A stretch of 64,000 bases of DNA from Streptomyces griseus subsp. griseus (GCF_003610995.1 NZ_CP032543.1:1612001-1676000), one strand, 5' to 3'; counted from the stretch's first letter, positions 1 through 9,554 are shown. Notes: generated by a model from the letters alone, not told the origin. Program-made: numbers and translations.

Positions 1-2071
1 GCTGCCCCTGGTCGGCGGCGTCTTCTTCAAGAAGGCCGACGAGGCGCTCACCGCGGACCTGGACGCGCGGGGGAAGCTCTTCCGCCACGTCCCGTACGAG
101 CACAGCTACCCGCACTGCTGGCGCTGCCACACGGCGCTGCTCTACTACGCGCAGCCGTCCTGGTACATCAGGACGACGGCGATCAAGGACCGCCTGCTCC
201 AGGAGAACGAGAAGACCAACTGGTTCCCGGACTCGGTCAAGAACGGCCGCTTCGGCGACTGGCTGAACAACAACGTGGACTGGGCGCTCTCCCGTAACCG
301 CTACTGGGGCACACCGCTGCCGGTCTGGCGCTGCGAGGACAACCACCTGACGTGCGTGGGCTCGAGGGCGGAACTGACGGAACTCACGGGCACGGACCAG
401 TCGTCCCTCGACCCGCACCGCCCGTTCATCGACGAGATCACCTTCACCTGCACGCACGAGAACTGCCAGCTGGAGGCGTACCGGGTCCCGGAGGTCATCG
501 ACGCCTGGTACGACTCGGGTTCGATGCCGTTCGCGCAGTGGGGCTACCCGTACAAGAACAAGGAAGTCTTCGAGAGCCGCTACCCGGCGCAGTTCATCTC
601 GGAGGCCATCGACCAGACCCGCGGCTGGTTCTACACGCTGATGGCGGTCGGCACGCTGGTCTTCGACAAATCGTCCTACGAGAACGTGGTCTGCCTGGGC
701 CACATCCTCGCCGAGGACGGCCGCAAGATGTCCAAGCACCTGGGCAACATCCTCCAGCCGATCCCGCTGATGGACCAGCACGGGGCGGACGCGGTGCGGT
801 GGTTCATGGCGGCGGGCGGCTCCCCGTGGGCGGCACGCCGGGTGGGTCACGGCACGATCCAGGAGGTCGTCCGCAAGACGCTCCTCACCTACTGGAACAC
901 GGTCGCGTTCCAGGCCCTGTACGCGCGCACGTCGGGCTGGGCCCCGTCGGCGGCCGACCCGGCCCCGGCGGACCGCACGGTCCTGGACCGCTGGCTGCTG
1001 AGCGAACTCAACGCGCTGGTCGACCAGATGACGGTCGCGATGGAGGGTTACGACACCCAGCGCGCCGGCAAGCTGCTCTCGGCGTTCGTGGACGACCTCT
1101 CCAACTGGTACGTACGCCGCTCGCGCCGCCGCTTCTGGCAGGGTGACAAGGCGGCACTGCGCACACTGCACGAGGTCGTCGAGACGGTCACCCGGCTGAT
1201 GGCCCCGCTGACCCCGTTCATCACGGAGCGGGTCTGGCAGGACCTGATCACGCCGGTGACGCCGGACGCCCCGGAGTCGGTGCACCTGGCCTCGTGGCCG
1301 AAGCCGGACCTGGAGGCGATCGATCCGACGCTCTCCACGCAGATGGCGCTGGTGCGCCGCCTGGTGGAGCTGGGCCGGGCCACGCGCGCGGAGTCGGGCG
1401 TGAAGACGCGCCAGCCGCTGTCGCGGGCGCTGGTGGCGGCGAGCGGCTTCGAGGCACTGCCCTCGGACCTGCGGGCGCAGATCGCGGAGGAGCTGAACGT
1501 CACATCGCTCGCCACGCTCTCGGAGGTGGGCGGCTCGCTGGTCGACACGACGGCGAAGGCGAACTTCCGGGCGCTGGGCAAGCGGTTCGGCAAGGGCGTC
1601 CAGGCGGTGGCCAAGGCGGTCGCGAACGCGGACGCGGCGGCGCTCTCCCTGGCCCTGCGCGAGGGCACGGCGTCGGTGGAGGTGGAGGGCGAGCAGATCA
1701 CCCTCACCCCCGAAGAGGTCATCATCACCGAGACCCCGCGCGAGGGCTGGTCGGTCGCCTCGGACGCGGGTGCGACGGTGGCGCTGGACCTGGAGATCAC
1801 CCCGGAGCTGCGCCGCGCGGGCCTGGCCCGTGACGCGATCCGCCTGATCCAGGAGGCCCGCAAGAACAGCGGCCTGGACGTGGCGGACCGCATCGCCGTC
1901 CGCTGGACCTCCACGTCCCCGGCCACGGTGGAGGCCCTCACGGAGCACAAGCCGCTGATCGCGGACGAGGTGCTGGCGGTGGAGTACGCGGAGGGCGAGG
2001 CGGACGACACGTACGGCACGCCGTTCGAGGACGAGGGCCTGTCCCTGACGTTCCGTCTGCGCAAGCGGTAG
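1..2071 (+). CDS. ileS: Isoleucine--tRNA ligase, 3' part (5' end outside window)
   Basis: Charges tRNA-Ile with isoleucine in the cytoplasm. The reading frame is open from base 2 to the TAG at 2069-2071, so about 689 C-terminal residues are present; family members are about 1,050 residues, so roughly a third is missing upstream. Visible are the catalytic-domain stretch SRNRYWGTPLPVW, the WYDSGSMPFAQ region, a class I signature KMSKH at 725-739 in place of the more common KMSKS, and the anticodon-binding domain. The GTPLPVW pattern resembles eukaryote-like (type 2) IleRS, a form known to tolerate mupirocin; that assignment is inference. It converges on divIVA across two strong hairpins. Confidence 0.96.
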   Translation, partial: LPLVGGVFFKKADEALTADLDARGKLFRHVPYEHSYPHCWRCHTALLYYAQPSWYIRTTAIKDRLLQENEKTNWFPDSVKNGRFGDWLNNNVDWALSRNRYWGTPLPVWRCEDNHLTCVGSRAELTELTGTDQSSLDPHRPFIDEITFTCTHENCQLEAYRVPEVIDAWYDSGSMPFAQWGYPYKNKEVFESRYPAQFISEAIDQTRGWFYTLMAVGTLVFDKSSYENVVCLGHILAEDGRKMSKHLGNILQPIPLMDQHGADAVRWFMAAGGSPWAARRVGHGTIQEVVRKTLLTYWNTVAFQALYARTSGWAPSAADPAPADRTVLDRWLLSELNALVDQMTVAMEGYDTQRAGKLLSAFVDDLSNWYVRRSRRRFWQGDKAALRTLHEVVETVTRLMAPLTPFITERVWQDLITPVTPDAPESVHLASWPKPDLEAIDPTLSTQMALVRRLVELGRATRAESGVKTRQPLSRALVAASGFEALPSDLRAQIAEELNVTSLATLSEVGGSLVDTTAKANFRALGKRFGKGVQAVAKAVANADAAALSLALREGTASVEVEGEQITLTPEEVIITETPREGWSVASDAGATVALDLEITPELRRAGLARDAIRLIQEARKNSGLDVADRIAVRWTSTSPATVEALTEHKPLIADEVLAVEYAEGEADDTYGTPFEDEGLSLTFRLRKR

Positions 2072-2087
2072 CCCGTACCCCTACGAG

Positions 2088-2120
2088 AGGGCCCGGCCGG
2101 ATACGCCCCGGCCGGGCCCT
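2088..2120 (+). terminator. Hairpin downstream of ileS
   Basis: A perfect 13-bp stem (2088-2100 with 2108-2120) and a 7-nt loop lie 16 nt after the ileS stop codon. There is no long T-run, which is usual in Streptomyces. Probable terminator of ileS. Confidence 0.75.
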
Positions 2121-2146
2121 TCCACGTCTCCCCGGAACCCCAGCCC

Positions 2147-2163
2147 GTCCGGCGCTTGAGGAC
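2147..2163. repeat. Streptomyces-type intergenic repeat GTCCGGCGCTTGAGGAC
   Basis: This 17-base element begins with GTCC and ends with GGAC. Near-identical elements are scattered in intergenic gaps of many Streptomyces genomes (from memory). It lies between the two terminator hairpins that separate ileS from divIVA. Function unknown. Confidence 0.5.
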
Positions 2164-2241
2164 AAAGGGGGCAGGGAAGGGGCGGGGAGCGGCCCGCCCC
2201 GCCCCTTCCCGTCACCGGCAGCACCGGCGGCTCCCACGCCA

Positions 2242-2280
2242 AAGGGCCGGGCCCCGGGGAAACCCCGGGGCCCGGCCCTT
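2242..2280 (-). terminator. 18-bp perfect hairpin after divIVA
   Basis: Perfect 18-bp stem (2242-2259 with 2263-2280) closed by an AAA loop, located 40 nt beyond the divIVA stop. Likely the terminator of the whole leftward division cluster, probably working in both directions. Confidence 0.8.
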
Positions 2281-2319
2281 CGACTGCCGACGGCTACGCG
2301 CTCAGCGAGCGCGATCCGC

Positions 2320-3465
2320 TCAGTTGTCGTCCTCGTCGATCAGGAACCCGCGCATCGGCGAGGGCGCCTGCTGCATCGGCTGCGGCGCCTGAGGCCGAAC
2401 CGGCGCCATCGGCTGCGTCATCGCGGGCGACATCTGCTGCTGCCCACCGTAGGACGGCGCACCGCCCATGGACTGACCGCCACCCATCTGCTGGCCACCG
2501 TGGCCACCGTGGTTGGAGCTGCCCATGGAGTGACCCATCGCACCCGCACCGGCCGGAGCCAGCGAGGGCGACGGCGGCAGCGAAGCGGCGGCCGGCGTCC
2601 GCGGCGGGGCGAGCGAGTCGTCCGCCTGGGTCTCCAGCTGACGCAGCTGGCTCTCCAGGTAGGACTTCAGCCGGGTGCGGTACTCGCGCTCGAAGCCGCG
2701 CAGGTCCTCGACCTTGCGCTCCAGCGTCGCGCGGGCCGACTCCAGCGAGCCCATCGCCACGCGGTGCTTCTCCTGCGCGTCCCGCTCCAGGGCGTCCGCC
2801 TTGGCACGGGCGTCGCGCTCCAGCCCCTCGGCACGGCTGCGCGCCTCGCCGACGATCTTGTTGGCCTCGGAACGGGCCTCCGCGATCGCCTGGTCGGCGG
2901 TCTGCTGCGCGAGCGAGAGGACACGGGCGGCGCTGTCGCCACCGGGACCCTGCCCCTGCTGCTGCATCTGCGGCTGCTGCATCTGCTGCATCTGCTGCTG
3001 GGGGTGCTGACCCATGGGGCCGCCCATCGGGCCACCCATGGGACCGCCCTGCATCGGGCCGGGGCCGTGCGGACCCTGCGGGCCGCCGTGACCACCCTGG
3101 GGGCCGTGACCGCTGGGGCCGGCAGGCAGCTGCGGAGCTCCACCGGACAGCTGGGGCGGACCCATCTGCGGAGGCTGCTGCTGCTGCGGCGGTCCAGATA
3201 TGGCGGCGGGTACGGGAGCGCCCGGGCGATCCTGCTGCTCCGGGGGCTTGCGCATGCCCTGCTGCTGCTGTTGCTGCTGGTTCTGCGCGGCGGCACGCGT
3301 CGCGGCGGCCAGCTTGGCGCGCAGGTCCTCGTTCTCACGGAGCAGACGGGTCAGCTCCGATTCGACCTCGTCGAGAAAGGCATCGACCTCGTCCTCGTCA
3401 TAGCCTTCTCGGAGGCGGACGGTCGTGAACTGCTTGTTCCGCACGTCCTCGGGGGTCAACGGCAT
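2320..3465 (-). CDS. divIVA: Polar growth determinant DivIVA (Wag31)
   Basis: Coiled-coil scaffold that marks hyphal tips and directs polar wall growth. The 381-residue protein has the DivIVA N-terminal domain (residues 1-60, starting MPLTPEDVRNKQF), a low-complexity Gln/Gly/Pro/Met/His-rich insert (about 62-175, with a run of seven Gln and GPMGG repeats), a second long coiled coil (about 178-280) and a disordered Gly/Gln/Met tail. The ATG at 3465 was chosen over an upstream in-frame start because the conserved domain begins there and a purine-rich site precedes it. It is the last gene of the cluster. Length is close to the Streptomyces coelicolor protein. Confidence 0.96.
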   Translation of the reverse strand: MPLTPEDVRNKQFTTVRLREGYDEDEVDAFLDEVESELTRLLRENEDLRAKLAAATRAAAQNQQQQQQQGMRKPPEQQDRPGAPVPAAISGPPQQQQPPQMGPPQLSGGAPQLPAGPSGHGPQGGHGGPQGPHGPGPMQGGPMGGPMGGPMGQHPQQQMQQMQQPQMQQQGQGPGGDSAARVLSLAQQTADQAIAEARSEANKIVGEARSRAEGLERDARAKADALERDAQEKHRVAMGSLESARATLERKVEDLRGFEREYRTRLKSYLESQLRQLETQADDSLAPPRTPAAASLPPSPSLAPAGAGAMGHSMGSSNHGGHGGQQMGGGQSMGGAPSYGGQQQMSPAMTQPMAPVRPQAPQPMQQAPSPMRGFLIDEDDN

Positions 3466-3514
3466 CTCTTCTTCACCTCTACGTAGTCGTCGGCAGTCGG
3501 CAAGACCGTATCGC

Positions 3515-3799
3515 TCACAACCTGACCACAACGCTGATCAGGATGTAGACGATGATCATCAGAACGAAGAAGGACAGGTCGAGTGCCACGCCCCCGAGAC
3601 GCAGCGGCGGGATGAACCGCCGCAGAAGCTTGAGCGGTGGATCGGTGACAGTGTAGGTGGCCTCAAGTACGACCACCATCGCCTTGCCGGGTTGCCATGA
3701 ACGTGCGAACTGGAAGACGTAGTCCATGACCAGCCGGAAGATCAGCACGATGAGGAAACACATCAGCGCGATATAGACCACATCCAGTGCGACGCCCAT
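3515..3799 (-). CDS. sepG: YggT/YlmG family membrane protein SepG
   Basis: Small integral membrane protein of the YggT family, 94 residues, with hydrophobic segments at about residues 5-27 and 68-92 and a basic loop between them (PPLKLLRRFIPPLR). In Streptomyces the homologue next to divIVA is SepG, a membrane anchor that helps place FtsZ during sporulation septation (established knowledge). It lies between sepF and divIVA in the same orientation, 49 nt before divIVA. ATG start at 3799. The family is certain; the sporulation role is transferred by synteny. Confidence 0.9.
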   Translation of the reverse strand: MGVALDVVYIALMCFLIVLIFRLVMDYVFQFARSWQPGKAMVVVLEATYTVTDPPLKLLRRFIPPLRLGGVALDLSFFVLMIIVYILISVVVRL

Positions 3800-3814
3800 G
3801 TCCCGCTGTTCCCT

Positions 3815-3889
3815 CTCCCCTGGCTCTCATAGCTCCGGCCGCTCGGCCGGTTCCGGCCTCGCGGCCGGGTTGTTCCCGGTGTCGTGTTC
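3815..3889 (-). other. Two short GC hairpins between sepF and sepG
   Basis: The 90-bp gap holds two small adjacent hairpins built from CGGCCG and from CCGGCC/GGCCGG with a TCGC loop. They could attenuate or stabilise the transcript between sepF and sepG. No promoter is obvious. Confidence 0.35.
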
Positions 3890-4513
3890 TCAGCTCTGGT
3901 TGAAGAATCCGCCCTCTGCGATGCGGGCCTTGTCCTCCGCCGTGACATCGACGTTAGCAGGCGACAACAGGAACACCTTCTGCGTCACGCGTTCAATGCT
4001 GCCATGGAGCCCGAAGACGAGTCCTGCGGCAAAGTCGACAAGTCGCTTCGCGTCCGTATCGTCCATCTCCGTGAGATTCATGATCACCGGAGTGCCCTCA
4101 CGGAAGTGTTCCCCGATGGTACGGGCCTCGTTGTAGGTCCTGGGGTGCAGCGTGGTGATGCGGTACGGCTCCCGCTCGGACACGACCTTGGGCATGATCA
4201 CCGGTGCGTTCTTCTCCATGTTCGGACGTTCAGGTGTGATGGATGCCACGGGGGCGATTCGGGCGGGTCGCCCGCTTTCCGCGGGGAGCTGAACCGGCTC
4301 GCGCTGAGCGGGCGGTTGCACCACTCGTACCGGTTCGTCCCTTTCGCGCTCCCGCTCGCGCTCGCGTTCCACCTGGTGCGGGGGCTGATGCCGTCGCCGC
4401 TCGGGCTCCGGCTCAGGTTCGAATTCGTCGTCGGGGTCGAACCCCGGACCGTCGTACCCATCGTCCTCCACGAGGCCGAGGTAGACCGCCATCTTGCGCA
4501 TCGCGCCGGCCAT
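3890..4513 (-). CDS. sepF: Cell division protein SepF
   Basis: Cytoplasmic membrane-associated partner of FtsZ that tethers the Z-ring. The 207-residue protein has an N-terminal segment [18 protein letters not shown], an acidic and then Arg/Glu-repeat linker (about residues 20-110, with repeated ER dipeptides), and the conserved SepF core (about 118-205) containing [15 protein letters not shown] and [15 protein letters not shown]. The start at 4513 matches the conserved N terminus; an upstream ORF extension to 4606 was not used. It follows yggS in the cluster after a 126-bp gap, so it may have its own promoter. Confidence 0.95.
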   Translation of the reverse strand: MAGAMRKMAVYLGLVEDDGYDGPGFDPDDEFEPEPEPERRRHQPPHQVERERERERERDEPVRVVQPPAQREPVQLPAESGRPARIAPVASITPERPNMEKNAPVIMPKVVSEREPYRITTLHPRTYNEARTIGEHFREGTPVIMNLTEMDDTDAKRLVDFAAGLVFGLHGSIERVTQKVFLLSPANVDVTAEDKARIAEGGFFNQS

Positions 4514-4639
4514 GCTCCGAGTCCTCCGCTCTGTGGTGGATCGGCATTCGTCACCAAGTGCCCGCGATCCACTGTGGTCCGCCCCGTTGTACTGGGGAAT
4601 GACCATATTTTCTGCTGTGGTCCGACTTGCTTCGCGACG

Positions 4640-5359
4640 TTACCCGAGCCCGGGTCGGACTCCGAGTACCGCCGTACCGACGCGTACATGTGTCGCTCCG
4701 GCCGCCACCGCGTCCTCGAGGTCCGCGCTCATACCTGCGGAGACCATGGTGGCAGCAGGATGACCGGTGCGCAGGCGGGTGGCGATTTCCATCAGCCGGT
4801 CGAACGCGGCCCGTTGCCTGCCGGCAAACGGTCCGGCCAGCGGCGCCACGGTCATCAGACCGTCCAGCCGCAGCCCCTCGGCCGCGTCGACCGCGGCCGC
4901 CAACTCCTCGATCCCGTCCGGCGCGACCCCGCCGCGCTCGCCTCGCTCGCCGCTCTCCGCGTCCAGGGCGACCTGGATCAGACAGCCCAGTTCGCGCTCC
5001 GCGCGGACCGCCGCCCCCGAGAGGGCCGTGACCAGCTTGATCCGGTCCACCGACTGCACGACATCGGCATAACTCATCACAGAACGAACCTTGTTCGTCT
5101 GCAATTGTCCGACAAAGTGCCATGTCAGGGAAAGATCCGCACAAGCGGTGGCTTTGGGTGCCGCGTCCTGGTCACGATTCTCCGCGACATGGCGCACACC
5201 CAGTTCGTGCAGCATCCGTACATCGCTCGCGGGGTAGGTCTTGGTGACCACGATCAGGGTCACCTCCTCGCGCTCGCGGCCGGCCGCGGCGCAGGCGGAG
5301 GTGATCCTTTCCTCCACCTGTGCCAGATTCGCCGCGAGTTGAGCCTTACGGTCCGTCAT
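4640..5359 (-). CDS. yggS: PLP homeostasis protein, YggS/PROSC family
   Basis: Single-domain alanine-racemase-fold protein that binds pyridoxal 5'-phosphate and buffers free PLP; the family has no known catalytic activity. 239 residues, with the PLP-binding lysine in VTKTYP (K40) and conserved WHFVGQLQTNK and SAGMSADLEDA motifs, the latter near the phosphate-binding C-terminal end. Its stop is TAA, uncommon here. It starts 6 nt after the pgeF stop, which suggests co-transcription. In S. coelicolor the equivalent gene is also called ylmE. Well supported. Confidence 0.93.
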   Translation of the reverse strand: MTDRKAQLAANLAQVEERITSACAAAGREREEVTLIVVTKTYPASDVRMLHELGVRHVAENRDQDAAPKATACADLSLTWHFVGQLQTNKVRSVMSYADVVQSVDRIKLVTALSGAAVRAERELGCLIQVALDAESGERGERGGVAPDGIEELAAAVDAAEGLRLDGLMTVAPLAGPFAGRQRAAFDRLMEIATRLRTGHPAATMVSAGMSADLEDAVAAGATHVRVGTAVLGVRPGLG

Positions 5360-5365
5360 GCCCTA

Positions 5366-6106
5366 TCAGTCCAACCAGACATATCCGGCGAGCCGCCCGG
5401 TGGTGCGGTCGCGGCGGTACGAGAAGTGGTCGCCCGATTCACGGGTGCAGACCGGCGAACGGTGCAGGTCACTCACGCCGAGAGCGGTGAGCTGGGCGTG
5501 GACTCCGCCGGTGACGTCGACCGCCGGGGTCCCCCAGCTGGTCTCGGCCCAGGTGCCGGGGACCGCCGCGGCGACCTCGGCGCGCATCTCCTCCGGCACC
5601 TCGTAGCACCGTCCGCAGACGGCCGGTCCGGTGTGCGCGGTGATCCGGGAAGGGCGTGCGCCCAGCGCGGTCATCGCCTCGACCACGGCCGGGACGACTC
5701 CGGCGACCAGCCCCGGCCGCCCGGCGTGCGCCGCCCCCACGACTCCGGTGACCGGGTCGACGAGGAGGACGGGGGTGCAGTCGGCGGTGAGGACGGCGAG
5801 CGCCAGTCCGCGCCGCGTGGTCACCAGCGCGTCCACGGCCGGGATCTCCGCGTCCGCGCCCCAGGGTCCGTCGACCACCGCCACGTCCCGGCCGTGCACC
5901 TGGTTCATCCAGACGACCGAGGCCGGGTCGAGGCCGAGCCGGCGGGCCGCGCGCTCGCGGTTCGCGCCGACGGCGGCGGGGTCGTCACCGACCGCGCCGC
6001 CGAGGTTGAGCTCACCGTACGGAGCGGCGCTCACTCCGCCCCACCGGTCGGTGAAGGCGAAATGAGCGCTGCCCGTGACGGGTTCCGCCTGGTGGTGACC
6101 TATCAC
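5366..6106 (-). CDS. pgeF: Peptidoglycan editing factor PgeF / laccase-domain protein (YfiH, YlmD)
   Basis: Cytoplasmic Zn-dependent enzyme of the multicopper-polyphenol-oxidoreductase-like (DUF152) family. In E. coli it hydrolyses mis-incorporated L-Ser from UDP-MurNAc-peptide; older annotation calls it a laccase. 246 residues, with the metal-site motifs [16 protein letters not shown] and HAGRPG and a C-terminal cysteine-rich CGRCYEV segment. The GTG start at 6106 overlaps the ftsZ stop by 4 bp (GTGA), which signals translational coupling to ftsZ. Placement in the wall-synthesis cluster fits the editing role. Family certain, precise substrate inferred. Confidence 0.9.
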   Translation of the reverse strand: MIGHHQAEPVTGSAHFAFTDRWGGVSAAPYGELNLGGAVGDDPAAVGANRERAARRLGLDPASVVWMNQVHGRDVAVVDGPWGADAEIPAVDALVTTRRGLALAVLTADCTPVLLVDPVTGVVGAAHAGRPGLVAGVVPAVVEAMTALGARPSRITAHTGPAVCGRCYEVPEEMRAEVAAAVPGTWAETSWGTPAVDVTGGVHAQLTALGVSDLHRSPVCTRESGDHFSYRRDRTTGRLAGYVWLD

Positions 6107-7326
6107 TTCAAGAAGTCCGGTACGTCCAGCTCTTCGGCCTGGGTGTCCTGGTAGGGACGGGCCGGCGGGACGTGCGGCGGAGAGACCGGCGACAGCGGGC
6201 TCTCGCTCGAAGCCGACGCGGGGGTGGGCTCGGCCGGGGCCGGGCTCTCCTCGCGCGGAGGTACGGAACCGAGGCCGCCGGCCGGGCGCGCGGACTCGGC
6301 GGAGGGCCTGGCCGGAGCGGCCGGCTCCTCCCGCTTGTTCGTGTTGCCCCCGAGGGCGCTCTCCCGGCGGGTCGGCGGCTGTCCGCCGTCGAACCCGGCC
6401 GCGATCACGGTGACCCGCACCTCGTCACCCAGGGCGTCGTCGATGACGGCGCCGAAGATGATGTTGGCCTCGGGGTGGGCCGCCTCGCTCACCAGCTGGG
6501 CGGCCTCGTTGATCTCGAAGAGACCGAGGTCGCTGCCGCCGGAGATGGAGAGCAGGACGCCTCGGGCGCCGTCGATGGACGCCTCCAGCAGCGGCGAGGA
6601 GATCGCCATCTCGGCCGCCGCGACCGCGCGGTCGTCGCCACGCGCCGACCCGATGCCCATGAGCGCCGATCCGGCCTCGGACATGACCGACTTGACGTCG
6701 GCGAAGTCGAGGTTGATCAGGCCCGGGGTGGTGATCAGGTCGGTGATGCCCTGGACACCCGAGAGCAGGACCTGGTCGGCCGACTTGAAGGCGTCGAGAA
6801 CGCTGACCTGACGGTCCGAGATGGACAGCAGGCGGTCGTTCGGGATGACGATGAGGGTGTCGACCTCTTCGCGGAGTTCGGCGATGCCGTCCTCCGCCTG
6901 GTTGGCGCGTCGCCGGCCCTCGAAGGTGAACGGGCGGGTGACCACACCGATCGTCAGGGCGCCCAGCGAGCGCGCGATGTTGGCGACGACGGGTGCGCCG
7001 CCGGTGCCGGTGCCGCCGCCTTCTCCGGCGGTGACGAAGACCATGTCGGCCCCCTTGAGGACCTCCTCGATCTCCTCACGGTGGTCCTCTGCCGCCTTAC
7101 GACCGACGGCCGGGTTCGCCCCGGCGCCGAGGCCCCGGGTGAGTTCACGGCCGACGTCGAGCTTGACGTCGGCGTCGCTCATCAACAGGGCTTGTGCGTC
7201 CGTGTTGATCGCGATGAACTCGACGCCCTTGAGACCGACCTCGATCATTCGGTTGATGGCATTGACACCACCGCCGCCGACACCGATGACCTTGATGACT
7301 GCGAGGTAGTTCTGCGGTGCTGCCAC
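6103..7326 (-). CDS. ftsZ: Cell division GTPase FtsZ
   Basis: Tubulin-like GTPase that polymerises into the Z-ring. 407 residues. The nucleotide-binding part shows [12 protein letters not shown] and the tubulin signature [10 protein letters not shown]; the T7/synergy region includes NLDFADV. A disordered Pro/Glu/Ser linker follows (about residues 320-395), then the C-terminal peptide DVPDFLK, which binds SepF and other tethers. The GTG start at 7326 is preceded by a GAGGCGAGAGG ribosome site; the track-type ORF extends further upstream but lacks homology. The 276-bp gap upstream holds its promoters. It overlaps pgeF by 4 bp. Confidence 0.97.
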   Translation of the reverse strand: MAAPQNYLAVIKVIGVGGGGVNAINRMIEVGLKGVEFIAINTDAQALLMSDADVKLDVGRELTRGLGAGANPAVGRKAAEDHREEIEEVLKGADMVFVTAGEGGGTGTGGAPVVANIARSLGALTIGVVTRPFTFEGRRRANQAEDGIAELREEVDTLIVIPNDRLLSISDRQVSVLDAFKSADQVLLSGVQGITDLITTPGLINLDFADVKSVMSEAGSALMGIGSARGDDRAVAAAEMAISSPLLEASIDGARGVLLSISGGSDLGLFEINEAAQLVSEAAHPEANIIFGAVIDDALGDEVRVTVIAAGFDGGQPPTRRESALGGNTNKREEPAAPARPSAESARPAGGLGSVPPREESPAPAEPTPASASSESPLSPVSPPHVPPARPYQDTQAEELDVPDFLK

Positions 7327-7602
7327 GTCGAAGGCCTCTCGCCTCGAGTTACGTGTCGTCGCTCTGCGGAGGACCCGCGGCGACGACTGATGTCGATGGG
7401 GACGGTCCGAACGCCGACCCAAACCCTAACGTTCAACTTTAGGGTTACCAGTGTGTCTGCTTCCTGGACTCTTCCGAACAGGACACTAAGTCGACAAGTG
7501 GCGCACGTTCAACGAACACGCCGAACCTCCCGTTTTTCTTTTCACCCTATGTGATCACCCGTAGCGCTGACCAACCAGGGTGCTGGCCAGCACAAATGCA
7601 CG
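7327..7602 (-). promoter_or_regulatory. ftsZ promoter region
   Basis: Non-coding gap between ftsQ and ftsZ. It contains an 8-bp inverted repeat AACCCTAA / TTAGGGTT at 7422-7429 and 7439-7446, a TAGGGT-type hexamer within that repeat, and GACAC pentamers at 7453-7457 (minus) and 7482-7486 (plus), the core of the known WhiA motif. Streptomyces ftsZ is known to have several promoters here, one developmentally controlled. Exact start sites cannot be read from sequence alone. Confidence 0.65.
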
Positions 7603-8397
7603 TCAACTCCCTGATACCGCAGGGGCGCTGGGGGCACTCACGTCGAACTGTCCCGCTTTGGGCTCCGCCTTCATGAGAGCGGTGAGAACACGCGCCTTCT
7701 CGGGCCCGTCCTCACCACTGCCCCAGATCACCACCCGATCCCGGGTGAGCCGCAAGGAGACCGCGTCGTACGAGGTGATCCGTACGGCCTCGGTGTCCTT
7801 GGCGACACCCTCGGGGAGTTCACCCGCGATCTGAACCGCCTCCCGCAACAGACGGTCACTGCCGAACCGGCGTAGACTCGCCGACCGTTCCGGCTTCAGC
7901 TCCAGCAGGGGTACGCCCTTGGGAGCCCGGTCCACCGTGGCGAACCGGAAGCCCGTACCGTCCACTTCGACGAACTTCGCACCCTTTTCGACCAGCAGGA
8001 CCGGTTTGCGTTCGGTCACCTTAAGGCTGATGCGGTGCGGCCAGGACCGTACGACATCCACCGAGTCGATACGAGGCAACTTCTGGCGCAACCGGGCCTC
8101 CATGGCGCCGGTGTCCACGGAGATCAGCGGAGCGCCGACCGGGGCGGCGGCGACGGCCTCCACCTCCTCGCGGGTCAGCACCTCGACGCCGCTCGTGGAG
8201 ACGCCCTCGACGCGGAGCCAGGAGGAGCCGTAGAGCACCCAGACGGTGAACGCGGTGAGCAGGGCCGCCGCGACGCCGATCAGGATCAGCAGCGTACGGC
8301 GGCTGATCCGGCGCTCCTCGGGGCCGATGTGCGGCGGGCGGGCGGGGGTGTCCGCACGCCCCGCTGCGCCGCGCTGGGCGGTCGTCGGTCCGGCCAC
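7603..8397 (-). CDS. ftsQ: Cell division protein FtsQ (DivIB)
   Basis: Bitopic divisome protein that links early and late division proteins. 264 residues: a disordered Ala/Gly/Pro-rich cytoplasmic N terminus, one membrane span (about residues 31-52, LLILIGVAAALLTAFTVWVL), an extracytoplasmic POTRA domain starting at SWLRVEGVSTSG, and the beta domain with WPHRISLKVTERKPV. The GTG at 8397 was chosen by length: the S. coelicolor protein is also 264 residues. It lies 62 nt downstream of murG. In most bacteria murC sits here, but no murC is present. Confidence 0.94.
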   Translation of the reverse strand: MAGPTTAQRGAAGRADTPARPPHIGPEERRISRRTLLILIGVAAALLTAFTVWVLYGSSWLRVEGVSTSGVEVLTREEVEAVAAAPVGAPLISVDTGAMEARLRQKLPRIDSVDVVRSWPHRISLKVTERKPVLLVEKGAKFVEVDGTGFRFATVDRAPKGVPLLELKPERSASLRRFGSDRLLREAVQIAGELPEGVAKDTEAVRITSYDAVSLRLTRDRVVIWGSGEDGPEKARVLTALMKAEPKAGQFDVSAPSAPAVSGS

Positions 8398-8459
8398 GCT
8401 CGCTCCTTCGCCGGACCCGGGACGCCCGTCCCGGGTCCGCACCGCCTCGCGCCGCACGC

Positions 8460-9548
8460 CTAGTGGCGTGAGGCGATCGCTTCGTACACCATGCCGACGA
8501 GCAGGTCGTCGGCGTCGCGCCGGCCGAACTCCGCGGCGGCACGGGACATTTCGTACAGCCGGTGGGGGTCCGAGAGCACCGGCAGGACGTTGCCCTGCAC
8601 CCACTCCGGGGTCAGTGCCGCGTCGTCCACCAGCAGGCCGCCGCCGGCGTTGACCACCGGCTGGGCGTTCAGCCGCTGTTCGCCGTTGCCGATGGGCAGC
8701 GGGACGTAGGCGGCGGGAAGCCCGACGGCGGAGAGTTCGGCGACGGTCATCGCGCCCGCGCGGCAGAGCATCATGTCGGCCGCGGCGTACGCGAGGTCCA
8801 TCCGGTCCACGTACGGTACCGGGATGTAGGGCGGCATCCCGGGCATGTTGTCGATCCGCGGCAATTCGTTCTTCGGGCCGACCACATGGAGGATCTGGAT
8901 CCCGGAGCGCTGGAGCAGCGGCGCGACCCGCTGGACGACCTCGTTGAGGTGGCGCGCGCCCTGCGAGCCGCCGGAGACCAGCAGCGTGGGCAGATTGGGG
9001 TCGAGGCCGAAGGAGGCGCGGGCCTCCGGACGGACCCGGGCGCGGTCCAGAGTGGCGATGGTGCGGCGCAGCGGGATGCCGATGTAGCGGGCGCCGCGCA
9101 GCTTGCTGTCCGGCGTGGAGACGGCGACCCCGTGGGCGTACCGGGAGCCGATCTTGTTGGCGAGGCCGGGTCGGGCGTTGGCCTCGTGGACCACGATCGG
9201 TACGCCGACGCGCTTGGCGGCGAGGTAGCCGGGCAGCGCGACGTAACCGCCGAAGCCGACCACGCAGTCCGCCTTGGTGCGCTCCAGGATCTGCTCGGCG
9301 GCCTTGATCGTGCCGCGCAGCCGGCCCGGGACGGTGATCAGCTCGGGGGTGGGCTTACGGGGCAGCGGCACGGCAGGGATGAGGGCGAGCTCGTACCCCC
9401 GCTCGGGTACGAGCCTGGTCTCCAGGCCGCGTTCCGTACCGAGGGCAGTGATTCCCACGGTCGGGTCCTGCCTGCGCAGGGCGTCTGCGAGGGCAAGCGC
9501 GGGCTCGATGTGTCCGGCGGTCCCCCCGCCGGCGAGTACGACATGCAC
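8460..9548 (-). CDS. murG: UDP-N-acetylglucosamine--MurNAc-(pentapeptide) transferase MurG
   Basis: Membrane-associated glycosyltransferase (GT28) that adds GlcNAc to lipid I to make lipid II. 362 residues, with the lipid-pocket loop [15 protein letters not shown] at the N terminus, the second glycine-rich loop [11 protein letters not shown], and the donor-binding [16 protein letters not shown] region. The GTG start at 9548 directly precedes the conserved HVVLAGG. It begins 6 nt after the ftsW stop. Full length with all family motifs present. Confidence 0.96.
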   Translation of the reverse strand: MHVVLAGGGTAGHIEPALALADALRRQDPTVGITALGTERGLETRLVPERGYELALIPAVPLPRKPTPELITVPGRLRGTIKAAEQILERTKADCVVGFGGYVALPGYLAAKRVGVPIVVHEANARPGLANKIGSRYAHGVAVSTPDSKLRGARYIGIPLRRTIATLDRARVRPEARASFGLDPNLPTLLVSGGSQGARHLNEVVQRVAPLLQRSGIQILHVVGPKNELPRIDNMPGMPPYIPVPYVDRMDLAYAAADMMLCRAGAMTVAELSAVGLPAAYVPLPIGNGEQRLNAQPVVNAGGGLLVDDAALTPEWVQGNVLPVLSDPHRLYEMSRAAAEFGRRDADDLLVGMVYEAIASRH

Positions 9549-9554
9549 CGAAAT

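Noticed and set aside
3884..6154. 756-codon plus-strand ORF
   Set aside because: Antisense to sepF, yggS and pgeF, all with clear family motifs. Its translation has no domain; long antisense ORFs are expected at this GC content.
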